A DNA stretch of 64,000 nt from assembly GCA_035578135.1 (NCBI GenBank), contig JAQJVK010000002.1, forward strand, positions 38,708,977 to 38,772,976, written 5' to 3'. The DNA comes from Flexamia atlantica (Eukaryota; Arthropoda; Insecta; Hemiptera; Cicadellidae). The notes below the pieces were generated by a model that ran no database searches, was not told the DNA's origin, and saw only the letters and a list, made by a program, of their open reading frames with translations. The translations under genes were made by a program, and so were the position numbers. How positions within the stretch are numbered: position 1 is the first letter of the stretch; each line of letters begins with the position of its first letter. Shown piece after piece: positions 1-11,600 of this stretch.

Positions 1-1891
1 GTAAGTAATTTCAAGAGTGCTATTTTTGATATAAATATCACTGATCATTGTTTGTTGGGACAAAAATTTGAAGGAACCCGACTGAATGTTAAAGATAAGG
101 CTCCAGGCTTTAAAAAGCAAGCTGTTGACATTAATGGAGTTGTTAATTGTTTAAGAAATATAGACTGGACTGAAATAATGATCTTAGATGATGTTAATTT
201 AAGTTATGAAAAATTTCATGATATCTTAACGGATATTGTTATGAAAAATTCTAAAATAAATTATACTAACAAGAAACTTGAAAGAGCTAAAACAATAAGT
301 CCATGGATGACAACAGGAATTTTACGTAAAATAAATAAAAGGAAAAACTCTACATATTAACTAAACGTAGACCATACGACTTGCTTTTAAATAACTACTA
401 CTGCAAATTCTATGATGATTTGAAACTTGAAATTGATTCAGTTAAAAAACGCTATTACTAAAATTTGATTCGCAGAGTTGATGGAGACCCGGCTGGACAA
501 TGGAAAATTATTAACAGTTTAACGGGTGAATACCGTAATCGTAGTTTTGATAAAGTTGAGCTGGAAAACGGCACAGTAGAATGTGACCCTCAAAATGTTG
601 CTGATAATGTAAATCGTTATCTAATTAGTATAGTACAGTCCGATAATTACGTCCCTACGCAGGCCGAGTTGGGTCTCCGGCATTTCTGCCAATCATTTTT
701 TATTGAACCAACAACTGCAGTTGAGATTGTAAACACTATTAATAGTCTTAAAAATAAAAAATCATCTGGTTTTGACAGCTTCAATGTTTTATTGGTCAAG
801 AGCTGAGTTGATTGCACCTGCATTGACACATATTTTTAATTTAAGTTTTATTAAAGGAATTTTTCCGAACATCTTAAAGCTAAGTATTGTTGTGCCTATT
901 TATAAGAAAACTAATTCAATAAATATATCTGATATCAGGCCAATCAGTTTAATTTCTATTTTTTCAAAGGTTTTAGAAAAAATTATGGTCAATCGCTTAA
1001 CTAAATATTTAAATAATAGATTGTTTTTCTCAAAAAACCAGTTTGGCTTCCAACGAGGTAAATCTACGGAGGATGCACTTTTGAATTTCACAAATTTAAT
1101 TTACAACAGCCTTAATGACAGTAATAAAACTACTGGTCTCTTTGTTGACTTTAAAAAGGCCTTTGACTTTGTCAATCACGACATTTTGCTATATAAGCTG
1201 GAGGCGGCAGGGATCAGAGGTGTGGCGCTCCAGTGGTTCAGCAGCTATCTGTCTGGCAGAGAGCAGCGCGTGCGGGTCGGAGGCTGCCTCAGTGCGCCTC
1301 TACCCGTCACCGTGGGGATTCCTCAGGGATCTGTGACCTCCGGTGTCCTTTTCCTAATTTTTATTAATGATTTACTCTATAAAAATTTTAACGGACAAAT
1401 CCAAGCTTTTGCCGATGATATTGGTTTCCTTTATTCCCACAAAGACAAAGAACATATAAGAATAATGATGATGCATGATCTGAATATTTTACAAGATTGG
1501 TGCTCCACAAACAAAATGCAAGTAAACGTTAGCAAAACGAAGTACATCAATTTTGATTTCCGTGATTTCGAGTTTACCTCACCTATTATTTATCACGCTC
1601 AAGACTGTCATAGATTAATTTGTACTTGTGAACAATTGGAAAAAGTAAAGTTTTTTAAGTACTTAGGTGTGACGTTTGACAGTAAAATGACCTGGGAAAA
1701 GCATATTCACCAACTGCATATCAAAATTAAACGTTCAATTAGAAAATTTTATTTTTTAAGAAATATCGGTGAAGTTTCCTTATTGAAAACCCTATACTAC
1801 GCTCTTATACATTCCAGACTACAATATGGTTTAGAATGCTGGGGCGGAACTTTTAAAACATTAATAAATCGATTAAGAGTAACTCAGAATT
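1..1891 (+). mobile_element. Jockey/CR1-like LINE retrotransposon, broken
   Basis: The fragment enters from the left edge. The first ~60 bases translate to the end of an AP-endonuclease domain (ITDH motif). They are followed by the endonuclease-RT linker (PWMTTGILRKINKRK, ending at stop 358-360), then a stretch ending in KKSSGFDS, then a reverse transcriptase. The reading frame is broken by a stop at 358-360 and by a shift near 785-800, where frame 465-806 passes to frame 772-1891. Homology stops at about 1891, just after the RLRVTQN segment of the RT thumb, so the 3' end is missing. It lies on the same strand as the kinesin gene, upstream of its first exon in the window, probably inside an intron. 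Family placement (jockey/CR1) is from motif style, not a search. Confidence 0.85.
772..1891 (+). pseudogene. LINE reverse transcriptase domain, truncated
   Basis: RT motifs appear in the expected order: IVVPIYKK, DIRPISL, NQFGFQRGKST, the first catalytic Asp in FVDFKKAFDFVNHD, GIPQGS, and the catalytic FADD in QAFADDIGF. The thumb begins with FFKYLGVTFDSKMTWEKHI and ends in YGLECWG. The catalytic aspartates are intact, but the gene has lost its frame upstream and its C-terminus, so it cannot encode a working element. The open frame continues to 2013 in unrelated sequence, and those last ~40 codons are not part of the LINE. Confidence 0.85.
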
Positions 1892-2529
1892 CGGAAGTTA
1901 GTTTGGCTGGTGGGGAGGAGGGAAGGGGGCTGCAGTGTTGTGTCGACATAGAAAACCGCGCATCAGGTCTGGCGCATGGCTTGTCTGCCGAGAGCCGTTC
2001 TACCTTAGACTAGGTTCTACACAGAATCAAACGCGAAAAGACTAGTGGCGCTGCCACAACGAGCGCAACCCTTTTCCGAACCCAGTCAGCATTCTGTACT
2101 GTTTAAGTTTACATTATTGGTGTTGAGTTACAAGCAATGTTGGGGCAGGGTGGGAAGCCTGGGATGTGGAAGGGATGAGTCATTTGACCATAACCTGACA
2201 CGCCATAGGTCTGGCGTTAATTTTTTATTGAACGTCGTAGTTAAACGTGTTTTCCAATGAATTTGTAACTATTTCCAGTCGTGGAATGAAATTGATGTAC
2301 CTTAATTTGGCACTTAAAAAATTTGAATTATCCTAAATAAAATTCGGATTATCCACGATTTTTTAGCATTGTTTAGATACAAAATGCCAGGGACGAAGAA
2401 AAATATTCTAATTAAAGAAGATTTCGAATTATACAAGTTCGAATTATCCAGGCTCCACTGTATTTTCTTATAATTACACAACCATAGTTGCTTTTAATAA
2501 CAATATTCTCTTTATCCTTCATACTTCAG
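1892..2529. other. Intronic sequence between LINE and kinesin exon
   Basis: No coding potential was recognised. The first ~240 bases are relatively GC-rich and of unknown origin. The remainder is AT-rich and ends in a pogo-like transposon terminus, followed by a short pyrimidine-containing stretch before the acceptor at 2528-2529. Confidence 0.5.
2280..2460 (-). repeat. Pogo/Tigger-like transposon terminus
   Basis: Read on the minus strand, the sequence starting at 2460 is CAGTGGAGCCTGGATAATTC, followed by several more 'aattcgaa / ggataatccgaat' segments. This terminus (CAGTGGAGCCTNGATAATTCG) is known from pogo/Tigger elements of the Tc1-mariner superfamily. A TA lies next to it at 2461-2462, as expected for this superfamily. 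No matching terminus is visible on the other side, so this is probably one end of a decayed element. Confidence 0.45.
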
Positions 2530-2620
2530 GCTAGTGAAGAATTGGAAGACAGAGAGTCATTAGCTCAAATCGCTGCTTCAGGAGAAGACACTTCACTGTG
2601 CGACGGTGAAACTTATATAG
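2530..2620 (+). CDS. Khc-73: Khc-73 exon 1 of window
   Basis: Acceptor ctTCAG before 2530 and donor GTTAGT at 2621. Phase 0 in, phase 1 out. It encodes ASEELEDRESLAQIAASGED followed by a short acidic tail ending ETYI. The other two frames hit stops at once. The LEDRESLAQ segment is conserved in KIF13-type kinesins. Confidence 0.85.
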
Positions 2621-5600
2621 GTTAGTTTTTTTATATATAATTTATATAAATATATTTTTCTTTAAATTTTAAAACTTATAAAAATCAAATTAAATTACAA
2701 GTATAACTTTGTATTGGATTTTCTCTGCTCCATCTTGCATAAGAGATTTTGTTTTATATTTTTTTCAAGATGTCTATTAGAAGAAATTCTTTGATTAATT
2801 TCTCATATGGTTAAAATAAACCTATGAGTGTGTCTAAAAAGTGTGTCAAGAGTCAAGAGTTTTATTGCCTTTAAACAATACATGTAATTGACAAAGTCAC
2901 TTTGTATAATAACTCTAATATATCATATTATTCAAACTTATTTTAACCTAAAATAATTTTAAAACAATAATGTTGTGCCTTTTTCTTTTTGTTTCCTGTT
3001 CTTTACTACTTTTACCAACAAACTTATCAACCAGTAAATCAATTTTCTGTTTAAGATAGTTATTTTTTTAAATCCGATTTTAGACATTGTTAAAAACGAC
3101 GAAGTAGCTAATGTTGACACAATTGTCACCTGCAGAGAAGTACACTCGGGGCGTGAGTGCGGTGGAAGGGATCCTGACTCTGGACAGGTTACGGCAGTCA
3201 GTGGCAGTCAAGGAGCTGCTGCAGAGCCGAGGCCAGCCCGTCACCTCCGCCGCTCTGTCCTCCATGAGGAAAACTGCCAGCGTCCCCAACTTCTCACAGG
3301 TCAGTGCAATGCTCGACTGTTCATTTTCAGCTATCTCTCTGGTTCAGAAATATTATTGTGGTGATGTGAAAAATCAAATCAGGAAAATCGAGTATCCAAT
3401 TCATGATTTCCACAAAAACCATAGTTGTTTCATGTGTCCCACCCCCCCTCCCTTAAAAAAGCTATTTTTCAACGGTCTAGTGCTGGAAAAGTCTACCAGT
3501 GTGTGTTAGGTGAGCCACAAAACTATTGAGAACTTAATGATCTCTTTCAGCTATTTACTCATTGTGTTTTTATTCAGTTTTTTCTTCTTTGTCTGTTCCA
3601 AAAGACACTCCCCACTTGGCTGTTTTTCGTGGTGTTCATACTCGGTTCTGTGGTTAAATAACCAAACACTTTTGAATTAATCAAAACAGTAAGTGATTAA
3701 GTGTGCTGAAAAAGGTAAATATTTCATAACAGTTTAACACGTTCGCTGTTGAAATTCCCATAGGATATGTTGGTATATGCTGAAATACACAGGGTTTATT
3801 TATTTTACTTATACATATAAAACCGTTACCTAAAACTAATATAATAAAAAGTGTGGAAAAAGTATGTCCTCACAAGTGGAAATCACATATTGAGTGTTTC
3901 TGAGAAGCTCCAATGTCACCAGCTCTTGGTGCCGTGCCAACTTGACGTTCCAGAATGTCCATGGCAGCGAACGTGTAAGTAATTGTAGACATATTTCTTC
4001 GTAGCAGATTTAATTAAAATAGGTACATTTTAGTAAAACAAAAAATCTTTCTAAAACAAAGTTTTATTATTTTCCTGTGGCCGATAAGATAAGTTTGCAA
4101 TACCAGAGATTTAACAATATATTTGTCGTGTTGTCGCAGCTGATGAGGTTCGACAGCAGCCTGGAGTCGCTGAACCTGGCAGGCGTGGGCGGTGTGACGC
4201 GGTCGGAGAGCGTGACCGACCTGAACGGCGAGACGCGGGCGAGGAAGAGTCTGCCGCCGACGCCCCACGCCCTGCCCGACCTCCAGCCGCCGCCCAAGCA
4301 GTTTGGCATCGGTGAGTGGCCGCCTCCGCCGAGGGCGCTCCAGCACCGCACGGTTGTCGGGAGAAGGGAGGGGAGGGAAGGGGAGAAGAGGGAGGAGGGA
4401 GAGTAGTGGAAGGGATCAAGGGCGGGAAGGGAAGGGAAGGGAAGGGGGTCCTAATAGGGATCAAGGGGGTTGAATTAATTAAACTCATCAAATTGAGGGG
4501 GGTGGGGGTAGTAAACTCATCAAAATGTGACTAGTATATTTTTAAATTGTTCACCTTATTAGGATTTTTTGTTACTTGAAATTGGTCCGGACTAAAGCGC
4601 CGCCATTTATTTAAAGAATTATTCATGATTATTGCTTTAGCTTCATTGCTTACAAACTAATTAAAAAGTGGAACCATTTTCAATTCAATGATTTTGTTGT
4701 AATTGTGAATTTAAAATATCCTCTGATGCGGTGAACCATCAATTAACTAGTCTGCAACAAAATAGTTATGTTAGAAGATCTGTTCTGATCGGCCTCTAGA
4801 TGATTTTTTAATCCATTTTAAAAGTTAAATTACTAATGCAATGTTCATGTGATATTTTATGATAGAAGGTGTATTAAGTTTTATCTTTATCTGTTGAAAT
4901 AATTGACTTAAGTTTGGTAAACTTATGATAACCTATAATTCTATCAGTTTAGAACATAGTTTGAGAAGAAATAACTTATAATGTGCATATAACTTACAGT
5001 GCATAAGTATGGTCATAAAATTTTTATGAAAAGGGGTAAAATTTCTGTTTTTCCACTACTCTCTTGCTTTGAGGGATTGAAAAAAATCAACCTTGGCAGT
5101 GCTGGAGTACTCGAAACTCTAATCTTTATTTTATTCCAGGATGACACCCATGGATGTTTTGATCTCATATGCCATTGTTTTTGTCCCTAATGTGCATTTT
5201 TATTACCCACCCTTTCTGTACAAGGGTGTCTGCTAGATTATTAATACGTAACTGTTAGAAAATGGCATATGAAATTTTAATCCCGTGTAGTTGCATTGCA
5301 ATCTTAAATTTTAATGGGAAATATGTTATAGTACAGTTTTTTTCTCTGTAGCCACTTGAAACGTTTAATGTTCATAAAATATTTTGGCATGGTCAAAAAT
5401 TACATTGACAATTTTTATATATTTAGGGCTATAGAATGTAGATTAGAAATTGTAGATAGTAATTTTATAAGCAATTTTAATATATTTAATTGATAAATGT
5501 TATATGTGTGGATTACTGTATAAATTTTATCCTATTGGAATTAGAGTAGGCCTGATACTTATATAAATATTTACATTGGACCTAGTTCTCTGTAGTTTTA

Positions 5601-8600
5601 GATGAATAAATTTAGATCCCAGTGTTATTTCAATATATGCATCATTATTATCACAATTTGACTTTAAATTTTAATCATAAATATAACATATCTCTCATAA
5701 TTTGTTACAAAACAAATCTTTAACAGATCCAACCAGTTTTGGTTTTAATTTTTTTCTTAACTAACAAAACTAATTAATTCAGCAAAATAATTATCCACAG
5801 TAATTTATTTATGTGTTTTTGCATTGGGCTGCTTCAAATGATTCTTTGGCCACTCTTTACTAATAAAAGATTTCTTTTTATGCATTTGTATACAAAATTT
5901 TACTATATTGGTAGTGCTAAGTCATGAAACGCCACTTTCAAAGATGCAACTTCATAAATTATAAAATGCACAATGAAATTCTTAGAGTTGCAGTAACAAC
6001 TAACCTTCTTCTCCCAAAAACCGAGAAACTGATAAACAAATATTTACTGAACAATGGAAAGGGCACTTCTTATATGTTGGTGCACTGTACATTGCTGTGC
6101 AACACCAATACTTCAAAAAATTTGTTAACTCACTTGAGCTATGATTTTTAGAAGAAAGCTCAATGTTATCATACATTTATGTAACATTTTACTGGTTTTC
6201 AAGGGCATTGAAAGATATTATTGATAACCTATGTTTTGGGTGAGCAGACACCCTTGCTGTGAGTTGCTAGTTCCAGACCGGAGTGACGACCAGAGAGTCT
6301 TGCTTTCAGTGTCCCTATCTCCGTCTTCACTGCATTCCAAAAGCCAGTTTTGCATTTTGGCAGGCAGCTTTCAGTTTTTCCTTCCATTATTTATCTATGC
6401 ATTAATAGTGACCTCGCTCCTTTCTGGTTCAGTTTTCGGTTCAACACGTTTAGATGTTAGTCTTTTTTATCACATAGATTGTGCTGTTTTTTACTTAGGC
6501 AATAATCACTTGCATTTTGCTTTACTTTTTTTCTTTGTGTCATTCGATTGATGAGAGTTTCAGATCTATTCCGACTAATCTTAAACCTAGGAACGATTTT
6601 TGTTTTGTTTGTCTTTTTACATTCTCTTTTGTTACTTTTCCATTGTGAAAGAAAAATATCTGATATGTCGCTTTCTGTTTTCTTTTTTTCCGTTTTGCGC
6701 CAATCCACCCAGGCTCCATTTTGTCAGGTAATAGGCTTTCGACACATACTGCATCGTTGCTGTCCGCATGCGACTGACTGTTCTGTGTAGATTGGATGAG
6801 ATCAGTTCACACGTTGGTTGAACACCCGACACCAGTGCCTTCTCTGAAAGGACTCAGATGGCATCTTGCACAAAAAAAATCCTACTCAAGTCATTAAGTC
6901 CATACTTTTATTAAATTCACTCTAATTATTGATCAAATCACAAAAATCCGAAGTATAGTTCAAAGTTATCTTTTATCAGTTTGTTACGACAAATTTTCCT
7001 CATTTGATTTGGGTTTGAGTTTGAAATTCTGAATCATGTGATGTCCAACAATAATTCATTACAACATTACAGTTGTCATTATTTTAAGAAAAACTATAAA
7101 ATTTGTTGGAGGTTTTTATCTGCCGAACAAGGAAATGTTTAGGGAAGTTTTTTTCTAATATCACCAACAACATCATGCCTGATAGACTTTGGAAGTGATT
7201 ATGCTTGTCTCCCCTATGTTTACTACTTTCATAGCCTGAACTGCTTGGGCATGATTTGCGCATGAACCCCCTTCCCCCTACCCCATGTCTAGTGATAATA
7301 TTTATGTTTCTATAATTCTCGATTTCAAATATATGTCTCCCAATCTTTCTCTCTCTTCTCTTTCTCTTTCTCTCTCTCACCTCCTTCTTGAAGTAACTTG
7401 AAGGTTAACAGTGTGTAATATGTTTCCCCAATAAATATGAGAAAAAGTTGTGAATTGTGTAGATTTGGGGTGTGCAAATTTGACTTAATTTTTTTTATCT
7501 TTTTAAAATGTTTTATGTTTTGATGAACCATCTATTGATTCAAAATTTATATACCATTATACTGCATAATGGCTGGATATTTTAAAAGTTTTCATTACTA
7601 AACGTTAAGTGTTGACAAAACAATGGCTTTGATTTAAATTTGACCTGGTTTTATGTTTAAATGAAAATAATATATCTTAAAAATATTGGTTTACAATTAT
7701 TCCCCTCTGGCCCGCTTGTTTTTGGCTAGCTGTGCTTTTATCAAAATTCTGAAAATTAAAAAAGCGGCATCAAAAGTTGTTGATTAAATTTGTGATTGCT
7801 AGCAGCTAGCTGTTCTTATTAGCCAATAAGTAAAATAGAATCCATTGTTTTAGTTATGTTTCATTATGAAACTATCATGGTAAATTATGCTTCAGTTGAG
7901 TAGTTATATTTGCACACCCCCTCATTGTACGAATGTAATGGATCAGTGTAGGTTGTACTTAATTAAAATAAAATGGGCTAAACTGATATATTATTATTTG
8001 AAAACATGTTTTGTTTTTCATTCTTTCACTCTGTAAATAGTATTATGTGTATTAAAGATCACGATTCATCTAGCTAGTATCAGGATAGCCCAAGAGTGCA
8101 TAGTTGTAATTTTTGAAGTATTTTTAATGATCATTATGTAGTGGTTTATGATGAAAAAATATATTGTATTATCATGTTTGGTATTAAACACAATGATTTT
8201 TCATTGGTAATAAGATGTGTATAGCGATAAATTTTTATTTTATATATGTCAACTTAAGATTTTACAGATTATTTACTTTTTGTGATCTCAATATACTTTA
8301 TAAAATGTACACTCAATTATTAGCCGTGCTTTTCAATATGGTAATTTACATAATTAAACTTGTTTACACCTGGTTATTTGGGATCCCGTGTTTTTCAATA
8401 GTATCATAACGAATTTCAAAATGCTATGGCAACTCATTAATGTTTAAAGCCTTGTGGCACTTTTATTGCCAAATCTTCCCTGAGTTTTGGTTTTATATAA
8501 CACTTTCTTAATTATATGGCCACAGTAACCATTGGGATTACTAAACAAAAATGAAAACTTTTCTTCATTTAAGTGTGGTTTGTAAATTGACTGAATCATA

Positions 8601-11600
8601 TTAAAAATATCTCTTTTCATTTTAAATATTGAAAATTATTTTAAGCTTTCTTTGGTTGAGGAAAGCTCCTTGTTATAAAGTTAATATATAAACATCTTAC
8701 TATTTTTCCAGCTTTTTTTAGTTAGTTCGCAGTAAAAAAAACCTTACGTAAAAAACTGGTACTCTGGCTGTTTTACACTTAAACATTCATAGTAAATGTA
8801 ACACTATGAGTTAACAAACTTCAAACCTTTATTGTTGTTTGTATTTATACATCTGATGGAATTGTGTAAATTTAATTTGCAAGGGTCTATTTTTTTTGTT
8901 GGAACAAAAAGAATGCCAAGATAAAAAATAGCAACAAAAAAATAATGGAACATTATTCCATTCTTGTAGGATATTAGTTCAAAATTGAATTTGATATATT
9001 AAACAGAATTGAAGTAAATGTTACAATGAAGAATGAGAAACATTAAAATTTAATTATAATTGATAACTGGTCGGCTTTTCAACTGCACATGGGAATCCAA
9101 TTGAAGACCAAGTTATGGTTGTCCATTTGAATTAGGTTGTACAAGGCATGTTAATCCCCCTAATGTGAAAAGGAATATCAATTGTAGCAGACATTCCAAG
9201 CATAGTTACTGTTTATTTTAAAATGTTATTAATCACAACTGGATAATTTTTTTTTACATTAGAAAAAGAGTTATTTAAGTAATTTAAGTGTTCACTAGAC
9301 CAAGACAGGCAACTGACAAAGAAAGATTAGGTTGTAAGAAATTCCATGGACATCAGAATAAGGCAAGTGAAATAACTTGGTCTCTAGAAAAAAATAAATT
9401 GTAACCGGAGTTTTTAAGATTAGTGGCGACGGTAACATTTTTCCTAATATCAGGGCTTGTAACAAGTTATTTTTTTTTATTTTTTTGTTATTTTTTTTGC
9501 TCTTGGTTATTTTTTGTTTTTTTTTTGGAATTTGGTTATTTTTTTTTGGGAATTTAGGTTATTTTTTTTATTTTTTTCAACCTCAATAACTTCTACAAGC
9601 CCTGTTCACACTATTCGTCTGTCAGACAGTCTCGTAGCAGCATCGGGCCCGACGAAACTCATCATCCTACATTGCGTGAAAACCAAGTCTCGTGTGTGTG
9701 AAAACCAAGTCTCGCCGTCAAATCTAGGCAGATTTGTGATTAGTCTGTCGAGATTTTCTTTTTTACCAAGGTTAAGAATGTATTATCCCCAATTTAACGC
9801 AGGTTTACTAATTTTTAGCAACATTTTTTGTTTATAAAAGGTTATTTTTTGGTTATTTTTTTCTCATTTTAGTTATTTTTTTTATTTTTTTCAACCTCAA
9901 GAACTGTTACAAGCCCTGTAATATGCAAAATATAGGATACTGGGACAAAATCTTTATATGACTGAAAGTACCTACCCAAGATTTGAGGTACCTTAAACAT
10001 TTACATAGTAAAATATCAAGCTGAATAAAGCAGTTTCATTTTATTATGTTAATGTGTTTAACAAGGCTGATATATTAAATCAAAAATTTTCCTTCCATAT
10101 CTAACAGTTATTTTCATAAGGAACATCAAATTCTTCAAATCATATGGAAGATCTTGTACTAGTTACATTTCCCAAATGTGTATACACATCTATAAGTCAA
10201 TCACATCAACATTGCAACAGATCTTTGATTAAACAAAAGAAAAACAAAGTTAATAAGAAAATAAACTGATTGTGCAGACATGAGGACCCAGTTTTTTAAG
10301 TTTAGTCACAAAAAGCCTATTCCATGCACTGTTACAGCCAGAGAAATGAGAATGTCAGTGTGTTGCCCACATTAACTTGTCTGTCCTGTTTTCCATCAAA
10401 TTCTTCTTGTTCACAAAGATTGTTCTACTTCTGTTTTTGCAAAGCCAATCAGGGAATTCTCGTTACGATGACTGGAGAAGGTTTGTGTGTGTACGTGTTA
10501 ATGTTTGTCCTGTCTTACGTTGTTGATTGTATTTCAGCTCGTCCGACATTTCTCAATCTCAACCTCAACTTGAACTCTCTCCGCCTCCAGCCTGGCTCCA
10601 AACGTATGTTCTTGTTCTTCTCTTTGCTGTTCCTCTTTTTTTAAATTATGTCTGATTTTTCTTTTTTCAGATTCCACTCTGTTGATTTAGTTTTCCCCAG
10701 TGGTCTATTTTTGTTCCGTATATCAGATTTGTTTTCTGTTTATATATTTCTCTTATTGTGTTTTAGGATAGTTGAGGATTTGTCTTTTGTATCAGAAAGT
10801 ATCATTTGTGTTTTCCCTGATTTGATTTTTGTTTAAATAATTTATTTGCAGTTGAGAATTATTTACAACTACCTCTTGTAGAGTTTGATAGTTTATTTTT
10901 GAATTTTGTTAATAACAAGTATAAGGTATATTGGCTGAATTGGTATAATTATATTGGCCCAAATTATTTAGCTTTACTTTGTAATTAAGTACTCTGTGAA
11001 GTCATTACTCGGTGGTATAATCATTTTCTCAATGTTGTATTCTATTCCGTTTGCAGTGAGTTTGATTTTGTTTTGTGTTATGTTGTTACTATGTAAAAAT
11101 TGGTTATTCCATAACCAACATGTCAACCAACAAATTTTAAACTTTCAAATACATTTTTTTTAATGTGTGTTCTTAGAACCAATTTAACTGTGTAGCAAAA
11201 CTTCACCTGAATACAAAATGTTATTAATCTCTTTAAAGCTGTTTTTAAGACAGGCAACATATAAACAAATAAATAAGAATCACTGCTCATTTAAAGTTCT
11301 TTTTAGATTGGCATCATTAAATTACTTTATGGTATTTGTCTTTCAGCTATTTTATAAAATTGATTGTAAATTTGGATTTAATGCTTGAACAAATACATTT
11401 TTAATAGAACAAATGTTATAATTTTTTTAGTAATGTTTTGTGATTTAAAGAAAATTGGTATAGATGTCTAAATTAATTAACTATCTGTCTAAATTAATTA
11501 ACGATCATCCTAACCTACATATTTACATAACTGAGTTTAGTACCATATTCAGTCAAGTATTATTAATAGAATTTTGAAATCAGCTTGTAACCTATAATGA

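Larger units (their letters stand above)
4312..10537 (+). other. Khc-73: Long kinesin intron
   Basis: This 6.2 kb intron is mostly AT-rich unique sequence. Features inside it are a G-rich purine tract (4365-4450), a CT-rich microsatellite (7340-7385) and a CAGGGCTTGTAAC-ended element (9451-9918). The exon phases on both sides match (1 and 1). The open frames near 6231-6790 show no family resemblance and no convincing splice structure. Confidence 0.7.

Noticed and set aside
4014..4491. Several overlapping minus-strand frames around 4.0-4.5 kb
   Set aside because: Shadows of GC-rich kinesin exon 3 and of the purine tract; low-complexity Pro/Ser sequence.
6231..6790. Overlapping + frames in the long kinesin intron
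   Set aside because: The opening 'gggtgagcagaca' superficially resembles exon 6, but the frame diverges at once and flanking exon phases need no extra exon.
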